Part shown: positions 22,481 to 44,000 of the stretch, piece after piece
Position numbering within the stretch: the first letter of the stretch is position 1
Layout: each line of letters opens with the position of its first letter
Assembly (NCBI GenBank): GCA_030141605.1
Contig: JAQGDQ010000465.1
Location: 51,848-115,847, forward strand
Reading direction: 5' to 3'
Origin: Tubiluchus corallicola
Lineage: Eukaryota; Priapulida; Priapulimorpha; Priapulimorphida; Tubiluchidae
DNA length: 64,000 nucleotides
The notes under the pieces: model-generated
What the model was told of the DNA's origin: nothing
The model's input: the letters and a program-made list of their open reading frames with translations, nothing else
The model's database searches: none
Translations under genes and position numbers: made by a program

Positions 22481-23566
22481 ATGGAACAAAATGGAACAAT
22501 GAACGTGACAATTCACCCAATGGTGGAGCAGGCAATTGAAGACCAGGCTCGTTTTTTCGACACACCCGGTATCCGCTACGTTTACACCACCCTGTTCATG
22601 CTCTCTGCTATTGCAGCCATTGTTGGCAGCTCGTTTGTCGTAACCGTCTTTGCGCTGCACAAGCGGGAGACTAAACCTTCGTTAAGGTTCATCATAAACC
22701 TGGCCGTAGCCGACGCCGTTATGGGAATTTACGGTTTATTTAACGTTTTATTGAATTTTCTTGATGTCATACCTCGCAGCGTTAACGCCTGTATAGTCGT
22801 GCATGCATGCGAGACATTTGTGGTGTTGGTTAACGCGTTGGGTATACTGCTTATTTCAATAGACAGGTACATTGGTGTCATTCACGCCCTCAAATACAGG
22901 ACATTGTTGTCCACTGAACGGACAATCGGTGCTATCATCACATGCTGGACAATTGCCGGTCTTTACCCGCTGTACGTTCTCGTGCACGGAGCATGGATAA
23001 TAAAACGCTATTTTGAAAGAGAACATCCGGATAGCCAGTTCGCCGACGTTAAGTGCATTCACGGTATTTGGCAACCTGTTGTCGTCATTTTCGTATGTAT
23101 AGTAAACTTGATGCCGATCGTCGTTACGGCTGCGCTGTATTACTCCATCTTCAGAGCCGTGCGGAAGCGTCATGACAACAAGGATCAAACGCGCAGTCGT
23201 AAGATGCGGAAGACGGCCGTAACCGTGACGATCATCGTCGGCACTTTCACAATCGGATTTGTCCCGCTGATGGTGTACAACATCCTGCTGGCCATCAAAA
23301 TCCTGACGAGTTGGTACAGGAACAGAAGCGTCAGTAGCATCATAGCGTTATTTATGCCCGTGTTCACCTCTGCACTCGACCCGCTCATCTACATATACCG
23401 CTATCCGGACGCGTACGAAGCCGCCAGGAGATTCTTGAGGCAAGTGAGTCGACGTTTCTGGTTCAGAGATGCCGTAAGTCCGCAGGAAAGATCTATTTTT
23501 CACACTAGGACTGGCCAGGAAGCTTACGATTGCTACAGCACGGCAGCACAATCCAGCAGTAAATAA
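22481..23566 (+). CDS. Intronless class A (rhodopsin-family) G-protein-coupled receptor, orphan
   Basis: Single exon, 361 residues. The first in-frame ATG after an in-frame TAA (22430) is at 22481. The short N-terminus has two N-glycosylation sequons (NGT, NVT). Seven hydrophobic segments are visible. Family landmarks: NLAVAD with D2.50 in TM2; C3.25 in NAC, 25 residues before the DRY arginine, and an extracellular-loop-2 cysteine in VKCIHG, which would form the usual disulfide; SIDRYIGVIHALKY at the end of TM3; W4.50 in TCWTIAG; P5.50 and Y5.58 in LMPIVV and LYYSIF; DPLIYIYRYPDAYEAARRF for the TM7 DPxxY and helix 8. Deviations: TM1 has GSSFVV where GNxLV is usual (N1.50 replaced by S), and TM6 has FTIGFVP with no CWxP tryptophan. 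The short loops and DRYxGVxHALKY recall the MECA-type receptors (cannabinoid, melanocortin, S1P-like), but I cannot assign a ligand. An AATAAA overlaps the stop codon (23562-23567). Confidence 0.9.
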   Translation: MEQNGTMNVTIHPMVEQAIEDQARFFDTPGIRYVYTTLFMLSAIAAIVGSSFVVTVFALHKRETKPSLRFIINLAVADAVMGIYGLFNVLLNFLDVIPRSVNACIVVHACETFVVLVNALGILLISIDRYIGVIHALKYRTLLSTERTIGAIITCWTIAGLYPLYVLVHGAWIIKRYFEREHPDSQFADVKCIHGIWQPVVVIFVCIVNLMPIVVTAALYYSIFRAVRKRHDNKDQTRSRKMRKTAVTVTIIVGTFTIGFVPLMVYNILLAIKILTSWYRNRSVSSIIALFMPVFTSALDPLIYIYRYPDAYEAARRFLRQVSRRFWFRDAVSPQERSIFHTRTGQEAYDCYSTAAQSSSK

Positions 23567-23883
23567 AAAATAATAACATTGAAATGACAAATAGCTGAGT
23601 GTAAAACATTGATTGTCTAGGACTATGGATTTCTCCAAATAACACATTGTGTTTAAGATCTGTCATCTGACCTTATAACCGATGTACCCATTACTGCAAA
23701 AATGTATTCTACTGCACTAAATTTCTATTGTCTCGACCTTTAGACAAAAGTGACACGTAAATTTAGGTTTTGTTTGTCTATTTACCATTTATTCACTGTT
23801 GTAAACATAAAAAGTCAGTATATTACAAAAAGTTATTTACAAACAAACAATTTCTTTACATAAGGCTTCATAGATAGTGAACG
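23567..23883. other. Shared 3' intergenic gap of GPCR and WDR4
   Basis: The two genes converge with 317 bases between stops. It holds the WDR4 AATAAA (23793-23788, minus). No other gene. Confidence 0.7.
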
Positions 23884-33478
<9,595 letters not shown>

Positions 33479-34649
33479 TCCAACCTTGTGCTGTCCTCTG
33501 TTGGCAAAAAGTATTAAAATATATTGTGGTCTGCAAAAATACTCACTAATCTTACTGAGAATAAGATACTGAGAAAATAATACTCAAGGAAGGAAGTAAA
33601 GGAATAAAAAAAGAAAAGGGTTTCACTCGCAAAAGAAGAGCAGCTTAAATGCAAATAATATTTTCCAAATGATTATACTACATCACACAAAATCATTCAC
33701 AGTTATTCATTCAGCACATATATCATTTTCTATGCTACGACACTACTTTAATATTCCAGAAGCTGTAAAAAATAAAAACAAATTGAGAACATTTCTCGCA
33801 GTTTATCACTATAAAATTGCTTTTCACTGTAAAGTAAACTATAAAATTGTTCATTTAATTTGAGCCCAACTTGTTTGCAGTTTAGTCATAATATAAACTG
33901 TATCAAACAAAAATTATTTTTCAGTTCTAATGTGGTTAAAGTTACCTTCTAGAAACACGCTGTACGTATTGAAACCAATTTGTAACTGCACACGCATGAC
34001 AATACTAGAAACTGCATAACAGCTAGAGGACTAAAACAAGCCATTTCCCAATCACAAAAAAATTATTTCTTAGACACCCATTTGATTGTTTTGTTTACCT
34101 GATGGCTAAGACTGGAACAAATTCCTTTTTGATACCTATGCAAGAAAAGATTGCATTTCTCAGCATTCATTTTAATGTGGACTAGTCTAAGTCTGGATTA
34201 TAGGTTGATATAGTCATACTAATCTTCGAATCATTTGGCGATATGGAGACAACATTTTAAGCCAACTATCCATCCACACAGACTACACCTGCATCTTTGG
34301 ACTGCATGTTTTAACTTTAATCAAATTCAGGAAACAGAACAAGGAGAGGTAGTTCTTCGCAACTTCATAAAAAATTATTTGTGGTGTGTTAGCACTGAAA
34401 AATTGTTGTTAATTATTGCCCAAGCATTGGTAAGGACAGATGCTCCAACACGAGGTCACAAACAAAAATCGAATGCATTTATAAGAAGGAACATTGTATA
34501 AATTATAATGTTTAATATAGTGTATTATTAATTTAGCAGAAACTGCATTGACATACAAGAATAACCTATTTTTTGTTTTCACTTCTTTTTTGATAATTTG
34601 TATCATTTATACTGTTTTTTATTATTTTTTCTTATTTGTTTTTGTTTTT

Positions 34650-34830
34650 GTTATCTGCAGCCTCACCATTTATTTTTAATATACTAATCTAATTATAAGA
34701 AAGGGCAGGAGACTAGATGACCCTACGGTCCTTCCCTGCCCTGCTCCACGATTATATTTACATAATATTTAAAAAACTTTTTATGTCAAACAAATTGGAG
34801 AAAATAAATGTTCTATGTCTATGTCTACTG
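34650..34830 (+). mobile_element. LINE 3'-end fragment
   Basis: GAAAGGGCAGGAGACTAG, GATGACCCTACGGTCC and CTTCCCTGCCCT form a hairpin; an AAATAAATGTTCTATGTC tail follows. Resembles the reverse of 52510-52660. Confidence 0.6.
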
Positions 34831-37321
34831 CAAAACAGGCATGGCAAAATTTTCAATCATACATTACTCGTGTATAACCATCTGCTTTGGTCCATTTATT
34901 CGTTTTAAGTGTGTCCATTTTCAGAAATGAAAATGTCTCGAGTTTAAAGCTTTGTCTTTTATAGAACAATAATGTATTACGTGTTCTGACAAAACTTCTC
35001 TAATAGAATATAGCTATAATTTAAGCATGTGTGTATCTATCGTGGAATATCCAAAATTTACATCGACTCGAAAGTGGTGCTGACAAGCCACTGGCATAGT
35101 GTCGAGTTTCCTTCTGGATAAACTTCTGTGTTTCTCTACCTTTACAGCAGATTTCTTTTATTTTAGAGTTCTGCCTGCCTAATGTCTACAATCGATGTAA
35201 TGGGCGTATGATGATGATGAAAATTTCTATAAACTTTTTTCAATTATGAGACACAAGTGACAGCCCCAGCCCACCAATTTGTATTTTCTATAAAAAACTT
35301 ATAGATAATGAAATGTAATAAATAAAACAGCAATATTTATTACAGCAGAACACACCGATGCAGTGACAAACTACACTATATTTTTGTGCTTAAGCCTATT
35401 TAATGATAAGTATTTACACGAAAATGAATACACTGTTTACAATATAAGTGAATATGCAAAGTAGGTACAAAAGTGTGTAATATTTTTATATACACTGGCT
35501 AATATTGGCAAACGTTGATAAACAAAAGAGCAAGAAAAACACTAGAGGATTTTCAATATCAGATTTTTCTTCACGTGAATCACAAGTTTCTTATAAGTGA
35601 AAAAAAATCATATTTGACGTCAAAACCAAAATGATTTTAATTACTGCACTGCAGCATCAGCATGAGCTACAAAACTTTTCTGTACACAGTCTGTCTTGCA
35701 CACTGTGATAAGTAACAACAAAACATTTGACAAAAATACTTAATAGGTAAATTTCACTTATACAATTTTGAGACGAAAACAAATGCCAAAAGTTGCATCA
35801 TTATCAACAAATTCGAATATAAGAATTAACAAGGCTGCAAAACAGCAACCTTCAGTGCAGTCTTGTGACTGAGTATTGCATCTATGTGGTCGTGGTGCAG
35901 TCCTATTGAAACTGAAGTATAATAGTAGCAGTGCTTAACAGTTATTGTGTGTAAACAAATACACCTATAACGGCGCAATCCATACGGCAGCTGTACATAA
36001 AGTTGATGCTAAATGAATCTTAATGATGTCAACTCCACGAAAAATAAATGCTTTATATTTCCAATCAACTGTATCATTTAATCTCTTATGCTTAACAAAC
36101 TTATGCTCTTAAATGAGAAAGCATGACTAGACGACATTTTAGGCTTACATTTTTAATTACATAGTTTTTTCACAAGTGTTTAGGCATAGAATTTGGTGTG
36201 AAAGCCACAAATGCCTGTGATGCTCAGCATCCTACAAAAGTGGCAGTCCTTCCTACAAAAGCAGCAGTCCTAGCAGACTGCCAAAATGTGCATCATCCCT
36301 TATATTAAAACAGTTAGCAAAAAACAATGTTTAACAATGATACAAGCAACAACATTACTGACATGTTAAATACGTCATGTCTGCCAAACACACACAGATA
36401 TCGTATGGCATCCATTAAAATGAATGCATTAAATGTGTAACAGAAACTGCACGGGACATACAAAACAGCGTGACCTGAAAGCTGTAATATGCAGAAAAAA
36501 GAACAATAGATGGCAGCACTAAGTTATGAAGGAATCCAAAAACACAGATTGCACTACAAACCTCTCACGCACAAGAGGCAGCAAATCTGGAAATGTTTCA
36601 GAAAAGTTGAATAAAACCTGGAGATTTTACATCACAGATTTTTTTTACATTCACTTTAAATAACTGAAAATAATACTTCATACATTAAATTTAAGATCAA
36701 TAATATTTTGGAAAATCCAAAAATGACAAAAACCAAAATTTCGTGTTCAGAAAATTTGGTTGTTGACTGCGATAAAATGAGACACATTTTACTGTTTTTT
36801 TTAAGTTGTTTTCATTGCGAAATGAGAGCTCATTTAAGTTACAACAGACTGCTAGAATGCGAGGACACTCTATAAACTGATTTGTGGAACAAAAGTTTGT
36901 ATTTTTTCTTTTTGTTTAGCAAAATCAAAATCTACTGATCTTTTATTTACCACGAGAGAGCAAAGGTGTACTACGAGACCGTGAGTAAAGAACTAAAATC
37001 ATGTGACTGGCCGTAAAAAATGACCGGTCTGGTACACAAAACGCTTACACTAAACTAAATGCTTACAAATCTCATTCTTGGCAGAAACTGTTTCTCTATC
37101 TGACAAAACAAATTATATAATCAACTATAAAAAAGGCAAATAATAATAAGGGTCAATGACAGTTACAAACAAAAGGTAATTACTAGTCGTTCAGATCCAC
37201 GATTTAAATCCTGATGCAGCCCAACCCTTCTGCGTTCCCTTGTTCTCCAATCAAGTTCAGTTTCAAAAATTCAGTAAACTTAGTTTTGAGATTGCGACTA
37301 CGGATAACTGTTGCTTTAGTC

Positions 37322-37407
37322 CAGGGGTGTGCAAATTACCTGACTAGTCGGGCCACATTAAACTTTCCCGCAATACCTGCGGGCCATAGGCAGTTTGCAC
37401 ACCCCTG
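37322..37407. mobile_element. hAT-like MITE, 86-bp internal-deletion copy
   Basis: Both ends present (CAGGGGTGTGCAAATTAC; TTTGCACACCCCTG). Perfect 8-bp duplication CTTTAGTC at 37314-37321 and 37408-37415. Confidence 0.93.
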
Positions 37408-38038
37408 CTTTAGTCCAATAGGTAATAAAGTCAACAAAGATAGTGTATGGTCAACCACACAAGAGATACTACTTCGTCACATCGCTAACTGCATACACAA
37501 GCACACCTACAACACCACACAAAGAAAAACCCGACTTACTGACCAGGCATTAAGCGCATCAGTAGAAGGAAAATATTACTGCAACTACTAACAATAGTAC
37601 TCGGCAATATTATCACCATTTCTCTGAATAACGTTAAGAACCACGTACCATCATGCATATTACTTGCACATTCAGGTCAACACTCTCATGAAAATGTAAG
37701 TACTGGAAAAGAAAATCAAGATTAGTGACCACTGACCACTCTCAACTCATATTCTGGTCAATATACATATAATAGAGTTTGAAGATGGATTGCAAAAAAA
37801 ATCCACGCGCCCACAACACAAACACGTTATATCGGCTTTCGGGGTCTAAAATAACTGGCCGTCGAAATAAGACGTTTTACACACTCTTGCCAAATAAAAA
37901 AACTGCAAGCAAAATACTGCAAAACTCATTTGCATAATAATGTATCAAGACAAAGTAACAGAGAAAAGTGCTTGTCTATGTACACAAAAAGAGATACATA
38001 ATGATAAACTTATGACAACAATAATGAATATGTAATAA

Positions 38039-41000
38039 TTAATGTAAGCTGTCATCGGTATCACAACTCTCCTCTGACGATTCGGCGTTTGGCAGGTGTT
38101 GTCTTTTCGTTGCTGACTGTGTTTGCGATGGCGCGATTCGCTTGCGCTTTTTCAACGGAAACTTAACTTTGGGTTGTCGAGCTGCCTCCGATTTTATCCG
38201 CTTCGCTTCCTCTGTATCCGTGACGCTGTACTCGTACACAAGTGGAAAAATGTCTGTAATGGCTGCCTGGACATTTGCAACAGATGGTGCTAAAAATGTG
38301 ATACAAAAGAAATGTTGTTATAATAATTTATCATTTTCATTACATATGTGTACATTCGTTACTGAATCTCCATTTCATGAGGAACATTTTGATACTAAGC
38401 TCATCGCTCTACGTTATTTCTAAGCTGAGATAATCCACATTGAAGTTGAGGTGCATCCTCTACACTGAAAAACATAATCTTGAGAAAATCACAGTTAAAG
38501 TCAGCCATTGTTTCCGACACGTTTCTGTAAAAGATTTAACAACCGCATAAATGTTGGTTGCTACAAACTTTACAAGAACACATTGAAGTTATGTTCAAAT
38601 CCAGTAGATGGCTCTTACTGATGAAGATCTGGGCTTGACAACAGAAAAGAAAACAGCAGGCAAACTGACTGCTTCCACGAATTACTGTCGGAGTTAGAAA
38701 ATACATGCTTTTTAGAATTGCAGCATTAGTTTCTAGCCAGAAAAGTGGACATGGAGCGGTAAAATTAGATTTTTAGTATTTTTTTGAACATATTCTTGAT
38801 AATTTGAATATAAAAATCCAATGTACTTAGCATTTGTTTTTATAAAAAACAAAAAACTGATATTTGACCAAATTTTCGGTGCCTTCTACTTTGAAGCATC
38901 ATAATGTAGTTTTAACTATGCCGACTTATGGATGGTTTTGGCTTGCAAGCAACACATTTATACTCTGCCTGCAAATACTTGAAGATTCTATGTTTCTTTT
39001 ACAATGAAGAATGAACCAGTTTAGTTTTTGAAAGAACAAGAAAACACTATTCTTACAAAAAGTTAAAAAAAATTTCATCTTGAAATTTTATATTACTTGC
39101 ACGCTGTCTTATTGCACACAGAGTTTCTGTTAGCAGAAATTCTGTACAAAAGTTGAAAACTTTAAATTCTGACGATCGAAAAGCCGCAGCCATTTTAACG
39201 GTAAGAAGTTTGAAACAAGCTTAGATAAAATTACGCAAAGTTGGACAAAAAATAGTTAGGTTATTCTTAGCACATTCGTCACTAACTAAGCAAAAGTAAA
39301 AAGTACTTTATATTGTCGATAAGATCCATAATGTACTTTTGATGAATCAGTGGTGCACTAAGGTAGAGTGAAACAACAAGCAGTTTTACCGAGTAGCACA
39401 AACATTTTAAATTACTAAGAATTTTCTTTTCCAGTTATACAAGCCTTCCAACCAGGAACAGGTACATTCAACAGTTAACAGTGTAAGAATTTAATATAAT
39501 TTTACTTTTATTTTAGAATACGGCACAACTGATTCATCGTATGTAGGTACTGTGGAACTGCAGCGCCCCCTATTTTCACTCAATATTATCGACGATATTC
39601 AATATAATAAATCTTTTTTCTTTAGTTCTTTCTTCACGCTTGTACGGTCCACAGCACTGTTTGCTTCACAACCCAACCCAGTTGTAAGCTTGGCAGTTGT
39701 GCTCATGCGGCCATGTGCACATGTCTGAGACGACACATGTATGCTGAACGGCTAGCGCTTGCTACTAGGTAGAGAAAGTACTTGGGTCGTTTGCAGCTTG
39801 GCATCTTGTATACATAATAATATGTTATTAAATACTTTTATAACGTGCAATGCTGTAATGATCATTGTGGATATATTTAAAAATAAATAATAAATAAATA
39901 AATAATCGGCTAGTGGCTGATCCTGCCACACGTTAATAATAAGTGCTGAGTGCTGGATGCTGGCCTGCAATGTGCTGAAATGTTTTAAACCTAGAATAAA
40001 CTGAGAATTAATGTTTCAGAGAAAGTACTGCTACTCAAACAGTTCTTACTTATCTCAGTTGTAACGCTGCTTAAAAACCGTGAACCGGCAATTTAGGCTA
40101 TTCGTAAAGCAAGAAAATTTTTGTCTATGATTTTATTAAATTTATGCATAAATTTTTCTACGTTTGTTTGTTTAAAAATTACAATTACAAATTACAACAT
40201 AAAAATTACATGTTCGTTTCATCTTACACGGTATTAAAACAATGGCTAAAAATTTTCTGAAGCAGCAGACCCACTAATTTTAAGTACGAGCCTCCGCTGG
40301 ATTCATCACCAAAGTGGCTTTGATCCACCACGATGTAAATTTAATTTCAACACTTTGGCCATACACTTCAGTATATTTACCTGTTACTGTAATACTGCCA
40401 GTAGAGAATATTTTCAAAACAGCCTTCAGATTGCTCATTCTATATGTGACACCAGGGTGCAGCTCAGGTTCATAACTGGAAAAATATGAAAGTTCTATTA
40501 AAGCACAAGAAAACCCTCAACTTACATAAAGCTTAAAAAATTCGTCTCAAAATTTTATACCACTTACGTACTACCTTTTCGTATGCATGGCTTGCTTCGG
40601 CCGTAACGCTGTATAAAACGTGTAAATTTAAACTCCCGCGATGACCGTTAGGCGCAGCCATTTTAATGATAGGTCGTTTGAAACAAGTTTTGATAACATC
40701 GAGTAAAGTTTGAAAAAATAATCAGAGCATTCGCAGCATACATGTTGCTAATTAAGTAAAATTTTAAATTACTGTATCTTGTCAATAAGATTAAAATTAC
40801 GTTTTTGGCTAGTAAGTGGTGCACCCTGGAGAGTGAGTCAACGATATTTTACCAATTGGTGAAAACAATTTTTAAATTTTATCACATAAGTCTTTCCAGC
40901 AGGTAGGTGAAGTGCTAAGTAATATAGATTTGCACGGAAAGTTTTTGGTACATAATTTAACATTGCCTTTTGTTCCCCTGATTTACCTGGCGTAGTGACG

Positions 41001-44000
41001 TCATGTAATGGCGCCGTCGGAACAGTACTGCGGGAGATTTAAAATGAAAGAAAATTCCTTTCAACGCGAGTACGATATGTGCATAAAATTGCTGCAAAGT
41101 AATACAATTTTTTAAGGCGATTTTTTTGAAACCTGCTTCAGGTGCCTTGTTTCTTGTCCTTTAAACAAATGCATTCGTAATGACTATGTAACCTGTTTTA
41201 CAACATATAAACGAAGAAACTGTGGCTTTGATTTGTTAACTAAATTTAGCATAAAATAGTCATTGCCAAATGTCTGTGAACATTTCCGATATGATTTTGT
41301 TTTTACTGTTTTAACTACAAGTCTTAACAATGTACTGAAACTCAAGTGACAAGGTGTCTTATAAAAGATGAATGATACTATCACCATTAAACTGATTCGT
41401 TTTCGATTTTCAAAGGCAGCCTCCATCCCATAATTAGTGAAGAATGTTAGTGGGTGTTTTATCACATGTACTACAATATTGAGTATTTTCATGAACTATT
41501 ACGTAAAAGCGTGTTCTAACACACAGCAAAATGGGTGTCACGGAAAGGCAACTACCAAATTTTTGTTCTGTGTTTATAATAGTTAGCCAAAATTTTGCAT
41601 ACAGTAACTCATTACCCTGGACAAGTACAGGGAGACAAATGATCAAACTTCCGTAGCCAAGTAGCTGCTAATAAACAGTAAACACACTAATCAAATAATC
41701 TTAGGTGAAGCCAATAAAAACAAATTAATCTTTTTGTCACTACTGGTTGCCATTGTTGATAAAATACTGTTTAAAGACGTGAAATATCTATACTTCAGTC
41801 TAGTAATGTCAACTGCAAAATTCTTTATCAGCTTTAATATCACTTCCTAAATATTTTACACTAGTTTCCACTTCAGTGACACGCCACAAAACAAAATGCT
41901 CCCATAACCCGGACAGCTTTTACCAAAATATAACAACATCGTCTTCTTTGGATTAAAAGTAATACTCCGGTGTTTATCATATATTTCAAATATGTTTAGC
42001 ATTTCTCTAAAATACATCATCTGCATACAATAGAGTGGCTACAAATGTTTCTCCAACATAACATCTATGCATTTCTTTGCATAATTCTTTATAAGATCGT
42101 CATTGTTTATGCAGTAGAGAACTGGAGACAGTACTCCACCCTGCTCTACTCCAGATATTTCCTATGGTAGCAGAACAACACTGGAGACAGTACTCCACCC
42201 TGCTCTACTCCAGATATTTCCTATAGTAGCTGAACAAGACTGGAGACAGTACTCCACCCTGCTCTACTCCAGATATTTCCTATAGTAGCTGAACAAGACT
42301 GGAGACAGTACTCCACCCTGCCATACTCCAGATATTTCCTATGGTAGCAGAACAAGACTGGAGACAGTACTCCACCCTGCCATACTCCAGATATTTCCTA
42401 TGGTAGCAGAACAAGACTGGAGACAGTACTCCACCCTGCTCTACTCCAGATATTTCCTATGGTAGCAGAACAAGACTGGAGACAGTACTCCACCCTGCCC
42501 TACTCCAGATATTTCCTATAGTAGTTGAACAAGACTGGAGACAGTACTCCACCTTGCCCTACTCCAGATACTTCCTATAGTAACTGAACAAGACTGGAGA
42601 CAGTACTCCACCTTGCTCTACTCCAGATATTTCCTATGGTAGCAGAACAAGACGGGAGACAGTACTCCACCCTGCCTAACTCCAGATATTTTCAGTAGCA
42701 GAACAACACTGGAGACAGTACTCCACCCTGCCCTACTCCAGATATTTCCTATGGTAGCTGAACAAGACTGGAGACAGTACTCCACCCTGCCTAACTCCAG
42801 GTATTTTCTATAGTAGCTGAACAAGACTGGAGACAGTACTCCACCCTGCCCTACTCCAGATATTTCCTACAGTAGCTGAACAAGACTGGAGACAGTACTC
42901 CACCCTGCCCTACTCCAGATATTTCCTATAGTAGCTGAACAAGACTGGAGACAGTACTCCACCCTGCCCTACTCCAGATATTTCCTATAGTAGCTGAACA
43001 AGACTGGAGACAGTACTCCACCCTGCCCTACTCCAGATATTTCCTATAGTAGCTGAACAAGACTGGAGACAGTACTCCACCCTGCCTAACTCCAGATATT
43101 TCCTATAGTAGCTGAACAAGACTGGAGACAGTACTCCACCCTGCCTAACTCCAGATATTTCCTATAGTAGCTGAACAAGACTGGAGACAGTACTCCACCC
43201 TGCCGTACTCCAGATATTTCCTATAGTAGCTGAACAAGACTGGAGACAGTACTCCACCCTGCTCTACTCCAGATATTTCCTATAGTAGCTGAACAAGACT
43301 GGAGACAGTACTCCACCCTGCTCTACTCCAGATACTTCCTATAGTAGTTGAACAAGACTGGAGACAGTACTCCACCCTACGCTACTCCAGATATTTCCTA
43401 TAGTAGCTGAACAAGACTGGAGACAGTACTCCACCCAGTGTGAGAGTTGGGAAAAATCACAGTTACATTATCAACGACCACCAGTAATATGACCCCGACT
43501 TCTTTCGATATTAAAGCAAGAAGCTTTAATAAATAAACTAGTCTCTCAAACAAATCTGCCCTCAAAATAATCAAACACAGAAGTAAACCAGCAGAAATCT
43601 AGACACTGCCATGCCAGTGCCCTGTCAGCACCACTTCCGTACTTTAAATGCAACAAACTACAGATGAATCTGAACAACTCACCTCGCCAAACTGCGATGA
43701 TTGGCCGAAAACTTGGCTATTTGAATAGGCCATGGCAAGGCACAAGTGCCTAGTACATTAACTACGCGCAAGTTAGCTAACCGAACACGGTAGCCAAGCT
43801 TCTGCAGTATCCGAGCGTACCGACGTGCAGCTATCCTTGCCGCCTCCTCACTGAAAAACGATAATGAACGAATAACAAATTAATATTCTCAACACGTTTC
43901 AATTATTTTCAATCTCACTGTCTAGATTATCATTAATGATGATACAAATGCACAATTTGTAAAAATTTGATATCAAACCCCAAGGACAGGAAAGTTAGAG

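Larger units (their letters stand above)
33479..38038. other. Intergenic region WDR4-TBPL1
   Basis: WDR4 promoter side near 33480-33550. 34650-34830 is a LINE 3' end. 35280-37200 is unique-looking with no gene seen; TTTATT motifs at 35336 and 36942 might be TBPL1 poly(A) signals, which would give a long 3' UTR. A small hAT MITE lies at 37322. Confidence 0.5.

Noticed and set aside
33669-34908. Several 60-90-codon frames between WDR4 and TBPL1
   Set aside because: AT-rich chance frames; part overlaps a LINE 3' end.
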